This document shows positions 17,064 to 24,938 of a DNA stretch of 64,000 bases, one piece after another. The DNA lies in contig NZ_PJME01000009.1 in assembly GCF_002954775.1 (NCBI RefSeq), forward strand, positions 1 to 64,000, given 5' to 3'. The notes below the pieces were generated by a model. That model ran no database searches. It saw only the letters and a list, made by a program, of their open reading frames with translations, and was not told the DNA's origin. Position 1 is the stretch's first letter. Each line of letters opens with the position of its first letter. Position numbers and translations under genes: made by a program. This DNA comes from Streptomyces geranii (GTDB lineage Bacteria; Actinomycetota; Actinomycetes; Streptomycetales; Streptomycetaceae).

Positions 17064-18953
17064 TCAGACCAGGCTCTCCCGCCAGGCCCGGTGCAGCTGG
17101 GCGAACCGGCCCGTACCGGCGACGAGTTCGGCCGGCGGGCCGTCCTCGACGACCCGGCCGTGCTCCATCACCAGCACACGGTCGGCGATCTCCACGGTCG
17201 ACAGCCGGTGCGCGATCACCACCGCCGTACGCCCGTTCAGCACCGTCGACATCGCGCGCTGCACGGCCCGTTCACCCGGGATGTCCAGCGAGCTGGTCGC
17301 CTCGTCGAGGATCAGCACCGCCGGATCGGCGAGCAACGCCCGCGCGAACGCGACCAGTTGGCGCTGCCCGGCGGAAATGCGGCCACCTCGTTTACGTACG
17401 TCCGTGTCGTAGCCCTCGGGCAGCGCGCTGATGAAATCGTGCGCGCCGATCGCCTTCGCGGCCCGCTCGATCTCCTCGCGCCCGGCGTCCGGGCGGCCGA
17501 TGGCGATGTTGTCGGCGACGCTCCCTGAGAACAGGAACGCCTCCTGCGTCACCATCACGACCCCGCGCCGCAGTTCGGAGTTGGCGAGGTCGCGCAGATC
17601 GACGCCGTCGAGGAGGATGCGGCCCTCGGTGGGGTCGTAGAAGCGGGCGAGCAGCTTGGCCAGCGTGGACTTGCCCGCGCCGGTCGAGCCGACGACCGCG
17701 ACGGTCTGGCCGGCCGGGAGGGCGAGGTCGAAGCGGGGCAGCACCTCGCCGCCGGTGCGGTACGCGAACCGGACGCCGTCGAACACGACCTCGCGGCCCG
17801 GGTGTTCGGACTCCCGCACCGGCAACTCCCGGGGCGCCGACGGCTCCTGGACGGACGGGGTCTGGGCGAGCAGGCCGGAGATCTTCTCCAGGGACGCGGT
17901 CGCCGACTGGTACGAGTTGAGGAACATGCCGAGCCGGTCGATCGGGTCGTACAGGCGGCGCAGATACAGCACGGCGGCGGCCAGCACGCCCAGTTCGAGG
18001 GAGTCGGCGGCGACCCGGTGGGCGCCCCACAGCACCATCGCGGCGACCGCGGTGTTGGCGACGACCCGGGAGCCGACGACGTAACGGGCCATCTCCAGGA
18101 TCGCGTCGCCGTTCTTGCGCTCGTGATGCCGGTTGAGGGCCTCGAACTCCGCGTCGTTGGCGGCCTCGCGGCGGAACGCGCGCACCGGGCGGATGCCGTT
18201 CATCGTCTCGACGAACTTGACGATGACGGCGGCGATCGCGGTGGACCGCAGCGCGTACACCCGGCCGGCCCGGCGGCGGTAGGACCGGATGAGGAGGTAG
18301 AGCGGGACCAGGGAGGCGACGGCGACCCCGCCGATGCCGAGGTCCAGCCAGAGCAGCGTCGCCGAGATGTACGCGAACGACAGGGCGACGGTGGCGAGTT
18401 CCTGCAGCCCGTCGTTGAGCAGCTCGCGCAGCGACTCGACGTCCGCGGTGGAACGGGAGATCAGCCGGCCCGAGGTGTAGCGCTCGTGGAAGTCCAGGCT
18501 GAGCGCCTGCGCGTGCCGGAAGATCCGCCCGCGCAGATCGAGCAGCGCGTCCTGGCTGACCCGGGCGGCGGATGAGACGAACCAGTACTGCAGCCCGCCC
18601 GAGGCCAGCGCGCAGAACAGATAGCCGAGCCCGACGGCGACGAGCGGGCCGTTGTCGTGGTCGCGGAAGGCCGGTACGGCACGGTCGATCGCGTACGCGA
18701 CGAGCAGCGGGCCCGCCTGGACGGCCGCCTGCTGGAGCAGCAGGAGCACGACGGTGAGGGCGACCCGGCCCTTCATGGGCGCGAGGAGGGAGCGCAGCAG
18801 GCCGGCGGTGGCGCCCTTGGGGGTGGGCAGGGCGTCCTGGCCGAAGGGGTCGTCGGTGTCCTCGGGGGCGCGGGCGGGGGCGGGGAGGGAGGTGGTGGCG
18901 AGAGCGGGCTGCTCGTCGTCGGGAGTCGGCGCGGTGGTCGTGGGCGCCGTCAT
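17064..18953 (-). CDS. ABC half-exporter B (catalytic half)
   Basis: ABC exporter half, 629 aa, ATG 18953 preceded by CGAGGAGG and overlapping the upstream stop by 4 bp (ATGA), so translation is coupled. A low-complexity Pro/Thr/Ala N terminus (about 50 aa) precedes the six-helix domain. ATPase motifs: Walker A GSTGAGKST, signature variant ISAGQRQ, Walker B LILDEATSSLD, H-loop AHRLST. Walker A, Walker B and the H-loop are canonical. It is expected to pair with the upstream gene product to form a multidrug- or peptide-type exporter. Confidence 0.93.
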   Translation of the reverse strand: MTAPTTTAPTPDDEQPALATTSLPAPARAPEDTDDPFGQDALPTPKGATAGLLRSLLAPMKGRVALTVVLLLLQQAAVQAGPLLVAYAIDRAVPAFRDHDNGPLVAVGLGYLFCALASGGLQYWFVSSAARVSQDALLDLRGRIFRHAQALSLDFHERYTSGRLISRSTADVESLRELLNDGLQELATVALSFAYISATLLWLDLGIGGVAVASLVPLYLLIRSYRRRAGRVYALRSTAIAAVIVKFVETMNGIRPVRAFRREAANDAEFEALNRHHERKNGDAILEMARYVVGSRVVANTAVAAMVLWGAHRVAADSLELGVLAAAVLYLRRLYDPIDRLGMFLNSYQSATASLEKISGLLAQTPSVQEPSAPRELPVRESEHPGREVVFDGVRFAYRTGGEVLPRFDLALPAGQTVAVVGSTGAGKSTLAKLLARFYDPTEGRILLDGVDLRDLANSELRRGVVMVTQEAFLFSGSVADNIAIGRPDAGREEIERAAKAIGAHDFISALPEGYDTDVRKRGGRISAGQRQLVAFARALLADPAVLILDEATSSLDIPGERAVQRAMSTVLNGRTAVVIAHRLSTVEIADRVLVMEHGRVVEDGPPAELVAGTGRFAQLHRAWRESLV

Positions 18954-21064
18954 CGGGCGGCCTCCTCGAAACTGTCGGTGCTGGTGCTGTTGCTGCCGTT
19001 ACTGGTGCCGGTGCCGGTGCCGGTGCCGGTGCCGGTGCCGGCACCGGTGTCCGTGCGGGCGTCGGCGTGGCCGTGCCTGCCGTCGTCCGTGAGGGCGCCG
19101 GTGCCGCGCTGCGTGCCGCTGTCGGCGTCGCCGTCCGTGCCGGTGTGGGTGCCGGATTCCGCGGCGCCGTTGGTGTCGTCGTCTTCGTCGCCGGGGGCCC
19201 GCGCGGTGGCGTCCAGGGCCGTTTCCTCTTCCGCGCCGGCCATCAGCCAGGCGTACTCGGTGTTCGTCCGCAGGAGTTCGTGATGCGTGCCCACGGCGGT
19301 GATCCGGCCGCCGGAGAGCAGGGCGACCCGGTCGGCGAGCAGGACCGTGGACGGGCGGTGCGCCACGATCAGGGCGGTGGTGTCGGCCAGCACCCGGCGC
19401 AGCGCGGCCTCGACGGCGGCCTCGGTGTGCACGTCCAGCGCGGACAGCGGGTCGTCGAGGACGAGGAACCTGGGCTTGCCGACGACCGCGCGGGCCAGCG
19501 CGAGCCGCTGCCGCTGGCCGCCGGACAGGCTGAGGCCCTGCTCGCCGACCTGGGTGTCGGTGCCGTGCGGCAGCGAGTGCGTGAAATCGGCCTGGGCGAC
19601 GGAGAGCGCGCGCCGCAGCTCGGCGTCGCCCGCGTCGTCCCCGGCCCCCATGAGGACGTTCTCGCCGACGGTCGCGGAGAAGAGGGTGGGTTCCTCGAAG
19701 GCGACGGCGACGAGGGAGCGCAGCTGTTCTCTGGGGAGGGCGGAGATGTCGTGGCCGTCGAGGGTGATGTGCCCGGAGGTCACCTCGTGCAGCCGGGGGA
19801 TGAGTGCGGTGAGTGTCGTCTTGCCGCTGCCGGTGGTGCCGACGAGGGCCATGGACTCGCCGGGGCGGATGTGGAGGTCGACGTGGGCGAGGACGGGTGG
19901 GGAGTCGGTTGGGGCGTCTGGGTAGCGGAAGGTGACGTTGTGGAACCGGAGGCCGCGGTCGACTTCGGCCGCGGGTCCGGTGGGGGCTGGGCGCGCAGTT
20001 CCCCGCGCCCCTTCGAGGACCCCCTCAAGGGTGCCCTCCGGCGGCTCGTCCATTACCTCGAAGTACCGCTCCGTGGCCGTCGCCGCGTCCTGGCTCATTG
20101 CCAGGAGGAAGCCGATGGAGTCGACGGGCCAGCGCAGGGCGAGGGCCGTCGACAGGAAGGCGACCAGGGTGCCCGCCGACAGGTCGCCGTCGGCCACCTG
20201 CACGGTGCCCAGGATCAGCGCCGCCCCGATCGCCAGCTCCGGCAGGGTGACGATCACCGCCCAGATCGACGACAGCAGCCGGGCCTTGTGCAGTTCCGTC
20301 CCGCGCAGGGTCCGCGCCAGCTCGTGGAAGGCCCGTGCCTGGCTCCGGTGCCGGCCGAACCCCTTGATGATGCGGATGCCGAGCACGCTCTCCTCGACGA
20401 CCGTCGTCAGATCACCCACCTGGTCCTGGGCCCGCCTGGCCACCAGGTGGTAACGCCGTTCGAAGACGATGCACACGATCAGCACGGGGACCGCGGGCCC
20501 CAGGATGACCAGCCCGAGCGACCAGTCCTGGACCAGCATGATGATCACGCCGATCAGGATCGTCACCGCGTTGACCAGCAGGAACGTCAGCGGGAAGGCC
20601 AGGAACATACGCAGCAGCATCAGGTCCGAGGTCGCCCGGGAGAGCAGCTGTCCGGACGGCCACCGGTCGTGGAAGGCGACCGGCAGCCGCTGCAGCCGCC
20701 GGTACAGATCCGCCCGCATCGCCGCCTCGACCCCGGCCAGCGGCCGGGCCACCAGCCACCGCCGCAGCCCGAACAGCAGTGCCTCGCCGAGCCCGAGCAG
20801 CAGCAGCCACAGCGCCCCGAGCCACACGCCCCGGGAGTCGCCGTCGGCGATCGGCCCGTCCACCATCCACTTCAGGACGAGCGGAATCACCAGCCCCATG
20901 CACGACGCCAGCACGGCGACGAGCGCCGCGCCGAACAGCCGTACGCGCACCGACCGTACGTAGGGCCACAGGCGCAGCAGAGTGTGTACGGCGGAGTGAC
21001 CTCGGCCGTTGCCGTCGCCGTTCGCGGTCTCGGGTTCCTTGGTGATTGCACGTGTCGTGGACAT
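18950..21064 (-). CDS. ABC half-exporter A, Glu-to-Asp Walker B
   Basis: ABC exporter half, 704 aa from ATG 21064; a start 8 codons earlier is open but less likely. The membrane domain covers about 30-320. ATPase motifs: GTTGSGKTT, LSGGQRQR, and Walker B LVLDDPLSALD with Asp where the catalytic Glu is expected. That makes its site degenerate, as in TM287/TM288-type heterodimers. Two oddities: the linker before the ATPase domain encodes a Streptomyces intergenic repeat (19977-20014), and the C-terminal 70 residues are Gly/Thr/Asp-rich with six exact GGCACC units (Gly-Thr). First gene of the leftward operon. Confidence 0.92.
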   Translation of the reverse strand: MSTTRAITKEPETANGDGNGRGHSAVHTLLRLWPYVRSVRVRLFGAALVAVLASCMGLVIPLVLKWMVDGPIADGDSRGVWLGALWLLLLGLGEALLFGLRRWLVARPLAGVEAAMRADLYRRLQRLPVAFHDRWPSGQLLSRATSDLMLLRMFLAFPLTFLLVNAVTILIGVIIMLVQDWSLGLVILGPAVPVLIVCIVFERRYHLVARRAQDQVGDLTTVVEESVLGIRIIKGFGRHRSQARAFHELARTLRGTELHKARLLSSIWAVIVTLPELAIGAALILGTVQVADGDLSAGTLVAFLSTALALRWPVDSIGFLLAMSQDAATATERYFEVMDEPPEGTLEGVLEGARGTARPAPTGPAAEVDRGLRFHNVTFRYPDAPTDSPPVLAHVDLHIRPGESMALVGTTGSGKTTLTALIPRLHEVTSGHITLDGHDISALPREQLRSLVAVAFEEPTLFSATVGENVLMGAGDDAGDAELRRALSVAQADFTHSLPHGTDTQVGEQGLSLSGGQRQRLALARAVVGKPRFLVLDDPLSALDVHTEAAVEAALRRVLADTTALIVAHRPSTVLLADRVALLSGGRITAVGTHHELLRTNTEYAWLMAGAEEETALDATARAPGDEDDDTNGAAESGTHTGTDGDADSGTQRGTGALTDDGRHGHADARTDTGAGTGTGTGTGTGTSNGSNSTSTDSFEEAAR
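19004..19039. repeat. Hexanucleotide tandem repeat (GGTGCC)6
   Basis: Six exact GGTGCC units inside the 3' end of ABC gene A, encoding Gly-Thr repeats on the leftward strand. The reading frame is kept because the unit is a multiple of three. Confidence 0.9.
19977..20014. repeat. Streptomyces intergenic repeat inside a coding region
   Basis: On the coding strand it begins GAAGGGGCGCGGGG, continues AACTGCGCGCCCAG and ends CCCCCACCGG. This matches the element common between Streptomyces genes, and its two ends match the copy at 39302-39366 in this window. Here it is translated in frame as part of the inter-domain linker of ABC gene A. Confidence 0.65.
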
Positions 21065-21136
21065 CAGGGCGAGCCTACGGACCACCACTGACAGTGCCTA
21101 CCAAATTTCGGTCGGGATGGGCTCGGCCGGAGGTCC

Positions 21137-21190
21137 TACGACCTGCGCGTCAGTGAGGTCGTACCGTCGCATCAGCCGATCGGTTGATGC
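21137..21190. promoter_or_regulatory. Two inverted repeats between divergent exporter operons
   Basis: The first is TACGACCT (21137-21144) with AGGTCGTA (21156-21163). The second is a 22-bp palindrome at 21169-21190 with a single mismatched pair (GCATCA outside, CCGATCGG core). Both lie in the 183-bp region between the leftward ABC operon and the rightward DrrA-type operon, so they are candidate operators for a regulator of one or both. Confidence 0.5.
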
Positions 21191-21247
21191 CGGTTCGAGC
21201 GCGTCGGCCGATGTCCCGCCCGCGCCCCTCCCGCGACCCTGAGAGAC

Positions 21248-22153
21248 ATGTCCGTCATCGAAGTGAGCGAACTGCGCAAGTCCTACGGGGGCCGGCCGGC
21301 CGTCGACGGTGTCTCCTTCGCCGTCGAGGAGGGCGAGATCTTCGGCATCCTCGGCCCGAACGGCGCCGGCAAGACCACCACCGTCGAATGCGTCGAGGGC
21401 CTGCGGACACCCGACGCGGGCCGGGTCCGGGTCACCGGCCTCGACCCCGTCACCGACCACGAGGCCACCAGCCGGGTCCTGGGAGCCCAGCTCCAGGAGA
21501 GCGAACTGCAGCCGAAACTGACCGTCCGCGAGGCCCTGGAGCTGTACGCCGCCTTCTACCCGCGCCCGGCCGACTGGCGCCCGCTGGCCGAACGCCTCGG
21601 CCTGACCGACCGGCTCTCCGCCAGGTTCGGCAAGCTCTCCGGCGGCCAGAAACAGCGCCTGTTCATCGCGCTCGCGCTCATCGGCAACCCCCGGATCGTT
21701 GTCCTCGACGAACTGACCACGGGCCTCGATCCCCGCGCCCGCCGCGACACCTGGCAGCTCATCGAGGACGTACGGGCGAGCGGGGTGACCGTCCTCCTGG
21801 TCACGCACTTCATGGAGGAGGCGCAGCGGCTGTGCGACCGGATCGCCGTGATCGACAAGGGCCGGATCGCCGCCCTGGACACCCCGGCGGGCCTGATCCG
21901 CCGCTCTGCGGGCGCCACGATGATCAGCTTCACCCCCTCCGAGCCGCTGCCCGAGGACGCGCTCACCGCGCTGCCCGGGCTCGCCTCGGTCGAGTACCGG
22001 GACGGCCGCGTCACCCTCGCCGGCACCGACGAGACCGTCAACGCCGTCATCACCCTCCTCGCCCGCAGCCATGTCACCGCCCACCAGCTCCGCGTCACCG
22101 ACGCCACCCTGGACGACGCGTTCCTCGACCTCACGAAGGGAGAAGCGGCATGA
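21248..22153 (+). CDS. ABC transporter ATP-binding protein, DrrA type
   Basis: Cytoplasmic ATPase of an ABC-2 (antibiotic/multidrug efflux) system, 301 aa, ATG start with GAGAG upstream. Motifs: Walker A GPNGAGKTT, signature LSGGQKQR, Walker B IVVLDELTTGLD, and H-loop THFMEEA typical of DrrA/CcmA-like pumps. About 80 extra C-terminal residues form the usual regulatory tail. The stop overlaps the permease start by 4 bp (ATGA). The operon continues into a two-component system, which suggests it is the pump controlled by that system. Confidence 0.95.
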   Translation: MSVIEVSELRKSYGGRPAVDGVSFAVEEGEIFGILGPNGAGKTTTVECVEGLRTPDAGRVRVTGLDPVTDHEATSRVLGAQLQESELQPKLTVREALELYAAFYPRPADWRPLAERLGLTDRLSARFGKLSGGQKQRLFIALALIGNPRIVVLDELTTGLDPRARRDTWQLIEDVRASGVTVLLVTHFMEEAQRLCDRIAVIDKGRIAALDTPAGLIRRSAGATMISFTPSEPLPEDALTALPGLASVEYRDGRVTLAGTDETVNAVITLLARSHVTAHQLRVTDATLDDAFLDLTKGEAA

Positions 22154-22941
22154 CCACCGCCGTACCCAAACCGATCACGGCCGTACCGAAACCGAACGCC
22201 TCCGTGCTGAACACCGCCGTACTGAGGTCCGAGGTCCGCCTCTTCCGCCGCGAACCCGGCGCCCTCTTCTGGATCCTGCTCTTCCCGGCCCTCCTCCTGG
22301 CGATCCTCGGCTCGATCCCCGCCTTCCGGCACGCGGACCCCGACCTCGGCGGGCTGCGCACGATCGACGTGTACGTCCCGGTGGCTGTCCTGCTCGGCCT
22401 GATCGTCGGCGGCCTCCAGTCGATGCCGCAGACCCTCACCGGCTACCGCGAGCGCGGCATCCTGCGCCGGATGTCCGCCACCCCGGTCCGCCCGGCCGCC
22501 CTGCTCTCCGCGCAGATGCTGGTCTACGGCGGGGCGGCCCTGGCATCGGGGCTGCTCGCCCTCGCGGTCGGGCGCCTGGCCTTCGGCGTACGACTGCCAA
22601 GGCAGCCCCTCGGCTACCTGCTGGCCCTCGTGCTGGCCGTCCTCGTCGCCCTCGCGCTCGGCGCGGTGATCTCCGCGCTGTCCCGGACGACGAAGATCGC
22701 GGGCGCGATCGGCTCGGCCGTGTTCTTCCCGTCGATGTTCTGCGCGGGCGTGTGGGCGCCGGTGCAGACCATGCCCGACCTGCTGGCCAGGATCGTCGGC
22801 TGGACCCCGTTCGGGGCGGCGGCCGAGGCGCTGAACCGGGCGGCGGCGGGGGACTGGCCCGGCTGGGGCCACCTGGGCGTGGTGACGGCCTGGACGGTAC
22901 TGCTGACGGCGGCTGCCGCACGCTGGTTCCGGTGGGAGTAG
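22150..22941 (+). CDS. ABC-2 type permease, DrrB type
   Basis: Membrane subunit paired with the preceding ATPase, 263 aa. A short cytosolic N terminus holds a small direct repeat (TAVPKP twice within 14 residues). Six predicted helices follow, with the ABC-2 motifs GYRERGILRRM after helix 2 and FCAGVWAPVQTMPDLL-type sequence before helix 6. It is coupled to the ATPase gene through ATGA. It is 56 bp upstream of the sensor kinase gene, in the same direction. Confidence 0.93.
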   Translation: MTTAVPKPITAVPKPNASVLNTAVLRSEVRLFRREPGALFWILLFPALLLAILGSIPAFRHADPDLGGLRTIDVYVPVAVLLGLIVGGLQSMPQTLTGYRERGILRRMSATPVRPAALLSAQMLVYGGAALASGLLALAVGRLAFGVRLPRQPLGYLLALVLAVLVALALGAVISALSRTTKIAGAIGSAVFFPSMFCAGVWAPVQTMPDLLARIVGWTPFGAAAEALNRAAAGDWPGWGHLGVVTAWTVLLTAAAARWFRWE

Positions 22942-22997
22942 GGGACGGGGACGGGGACGGGGACGGGGGCGGCCGACGGGCGGTGCAGACTGGGGGC

Positions 22998-24266
22998 ATG
23001 ACCGCGGCGGACACTCATCGCGACCAGAGCATGGAGCGGCTGCACATCTGGGCGCCGTACGGACTGCTCGGCACCGGCGGCGTCCTCGCGGTGGTCTCCG
23101 CCGGTGTGCTGATGGACGGCCCCGGCGAGCGGCCGGCCGCCGGGGCCCTGTTCGCCGCCGCGCTCGTGCTCCAGCTCTGGTGGCACGGCACCCGCTCCCG
23201 CCGGCCGAACCGCGGCCGGACCCCCTCCCCGGCCGGGACGGTGTACTACGTCCTGCGCTGGGCGCTCGCCTTCGCGCTCACCTGGATCAACCCGTTCTTC
23301 GCGTTCTACGCCGCCGCCGGCTACATGGACGCCGACGAGCTGATCCCCGGCTGGTGGCGGCGGCTCGGGCTGTTCGCCAGCGCGGTCACCGTGGCCGCCG
23401 CGCAGGCCGGCGGGCTGTGGTTCGGGGGCGCGGCCCAGTGGGGCGGGTTCGCCGCACTCCTGGCCGCCAACTTCGGCCTCCAGGCGGTGGTCGCCCATGC
23501 CACCGAGCAGGAGGAGCGACGCAGCCGCGAGCGTACCGAGACCATCGCCGAACTCGAACGCACCAACACCGCCCTGCAGCAGGCCCTCGACGAGAACGCC
23601 GCCCTGCACGCCCAACTCCTGCTCCAGGCAAGGGAGGCGGGCGTCGCGGACGAACGCAGGCGGCTCGCCGCCGAGATCCACGACACCATCGCCCAGGGCC
23701 TGACCGGGATCATCGCCCAGCTCCAGGTGGTGACGAACACCCCGGACCAGGCCCTGGCCCGCGAACACGTGGACCGCGCCGTCCGCCTGGCCCGGCACAG
23801 CCTCGGCGAGGCCCGCCGCTCCGTGCAGAACCTCGCTCCCGTCGCCCTGGAGAACGCGGGCCTGCCCGAAGCCCTGAAGAAGACGGTCGCCGAATGGGCC
23901 GAACGGACGGCCGTACGCGCCGAGTTCACGGTCACGGGCCAGTCGGAACCCCTGCACGCGGAACTCTCGGCGACCCTCCTGCGCATCGCCCAGGAGGCCC
24001 TGTCGAACGCCGCCCGCCACGCCCGCCCGACCAGGGTCGGCGTCACCCTCACCTACCTGGGCGACGAGGTCATCCTCGACATCCGCGACGACGGCACCGG
24101 CTTCGACCCGCTCGCCGTCCGCGAACGCACCGGCACCGGCGGCTTCGGCCTCGACGGCATGCGGGCCCGCGCCGAACGCATCGCGGGCACCCTCACCCTG
24201 GAGTCCGAACAGGGCCACGGCACGGCGGTCTCGGCACGCGTACCGTTGGTACCCCATGACCACTGA
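22998..24266 (+). CDS. NarL-type sensor histidine kinase
   Basis: Membrane sensor kinase, 422 aa, ATG 22998. Four or more hydrophobic segments lie in the first 170 residues, with almost no extracytoplasmic domain, so it may sense within the membrane. A coiled coil follows (EQEERRSRERTETIAELERT). The HisKA_3 box EIHDTIAQGL has phospho-acceptor His228, and the HATPase domain shows the N box (EALSNAARHA) and DDGTGFDP. It overlaps the response regulator gene by 11 bp. By position it probably controls the DrrAB-like pump. Confidence 0.94.
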   Translation: MTAADTHRDQSMERLHIWAPYGLLGTGGVLAVVSAGVLMDGPGERPAAGALFAAALVLQLWWHGTRSRRPNRGRTPSPAGTVYYVLRWALAFALTWINPFFAFYAAAGYMDADELIPGWWRRLGLFASAVTVAAAQAGGLWFGGAAQWGGFAALLAANFGLQAVVAHATEQEERRSRERTETIAELERTNTALQQALDENAALHAQLLLQAREAGVADERRRLAAEIHDTIAQGLTGIIAQLQVVTNTPDQALAREHVDRAVRLARHSLGEARRSVQNLAPVALENAGLPEALKKTVAEWAERTAVRAEFTVTGQSEPLHAELSATLLRIAQEALSNAARHARPTRVGVTLTYLGDEVILDIRDDGTGFDPLAVRERTGTGGFGLDGMRARAERIAGTLTLESEQGHGTAVSARVPLVPHDH

Positions 24267-24891
24267 CGCGCCGATCACCCTCCTCATCGTCGACGACCAC
24301 CCCGTCGTACGGGACGGCCTGCGCGGCATGTTCGAGTCGGCACCCGGGTTCACGGTCCTGGGCGAGGCGTCGAACGGCGTCGAGGCCCTGACCCGGGCCA
24401 CCGCCCTCGACCTCGACGTGATCCTGATGGACCTGAGGATGCCGGGCGGGGGCGGCGTGGCGGCCATCGCCGAGCTGACGAGGACCGGCGCCCGCGCGAA
24501 GATCCTCGTCCTGACCACGTACGACACCGACTCCGACACCCTCCCCGCGATCGAGGCGGGCGCGACCGGCTACCTCCTCAAGGACGCCCCGAGGGACGAA
24601 CTCTTCACAGCGGTACGGGCCGCCGCCCAGGGCCGCACGGTTCTCTCACCGGCGGTGGCCTCCCGCCTGGTCTCGGCGGTCCGCGCCCCCGGCAACGAAC
24701 CCCTCTCGGCCCGCGAACGGGAGGTGCTGGCCCTGGTGGCCAAGGGCACCTCGAACCGGGAGATCGCCCGGGTCCTGTTCATCAGCGAGGCCACGGTGAA
24801 GACCCATCTGACCCACCTGTACGGCAAGTTGGGCGTGAAGGACCGGGCGGCGGCGGTGGCGACGGCGTACCAGCGGGGCATCCTCGGCTAG
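24256..24891 (+). CDS. NarL/LuxR-family response regulator
   Basis: Two-component DNA-binding response regulator, 211 aa. The receiver domain (1-125) has acidic residues Asp13/Asp14, phospho-acceptor Asp59 (ILMDLRMP), Thr in VLTTYDTD and the conserved Lys in YLLKDAP. The C-terminal GerE/LuxR helix-turn-helix (LSAREREVLALVAKGTSN, ATVKTHLTHLYGKLGV) binds DNA. It is the partner of the overlapping kinase. Its gene ends 47 bp before the convergent sulfatase gene. Confidence 0.96.
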   Translation: MTTDAPITLLIVDDHPVVRDGLRGMFESAPGFTVLGEASNGVEALTRATALDLDVILMDLRMPGGGGVAAIAELTRTGARAKILVLTTYDTDSDTLPAIEAGATGYLLKDAPRDELFTAVRAAAQGRTVLSPAVASRLVSAVRAPGNEPLSAREREVLALVAKGTSNREIARVLFISEATVKTHLTHLYGKLGVKDRAAAVATAYQRGILG

Positions 24892-24938
24892 CCGACCGGA
24901 CCGGGACCGGGCTGACCGGGCTAGCTGGGCCGACCGGG

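Noticed and set aside
24892..24938. Possible terminator between response regulator and sulfatase genes
   Set aside because: Contains ACCGGGCT-type direct repeats and only a weak, interrupted 7-bp pairing; not enough to call.
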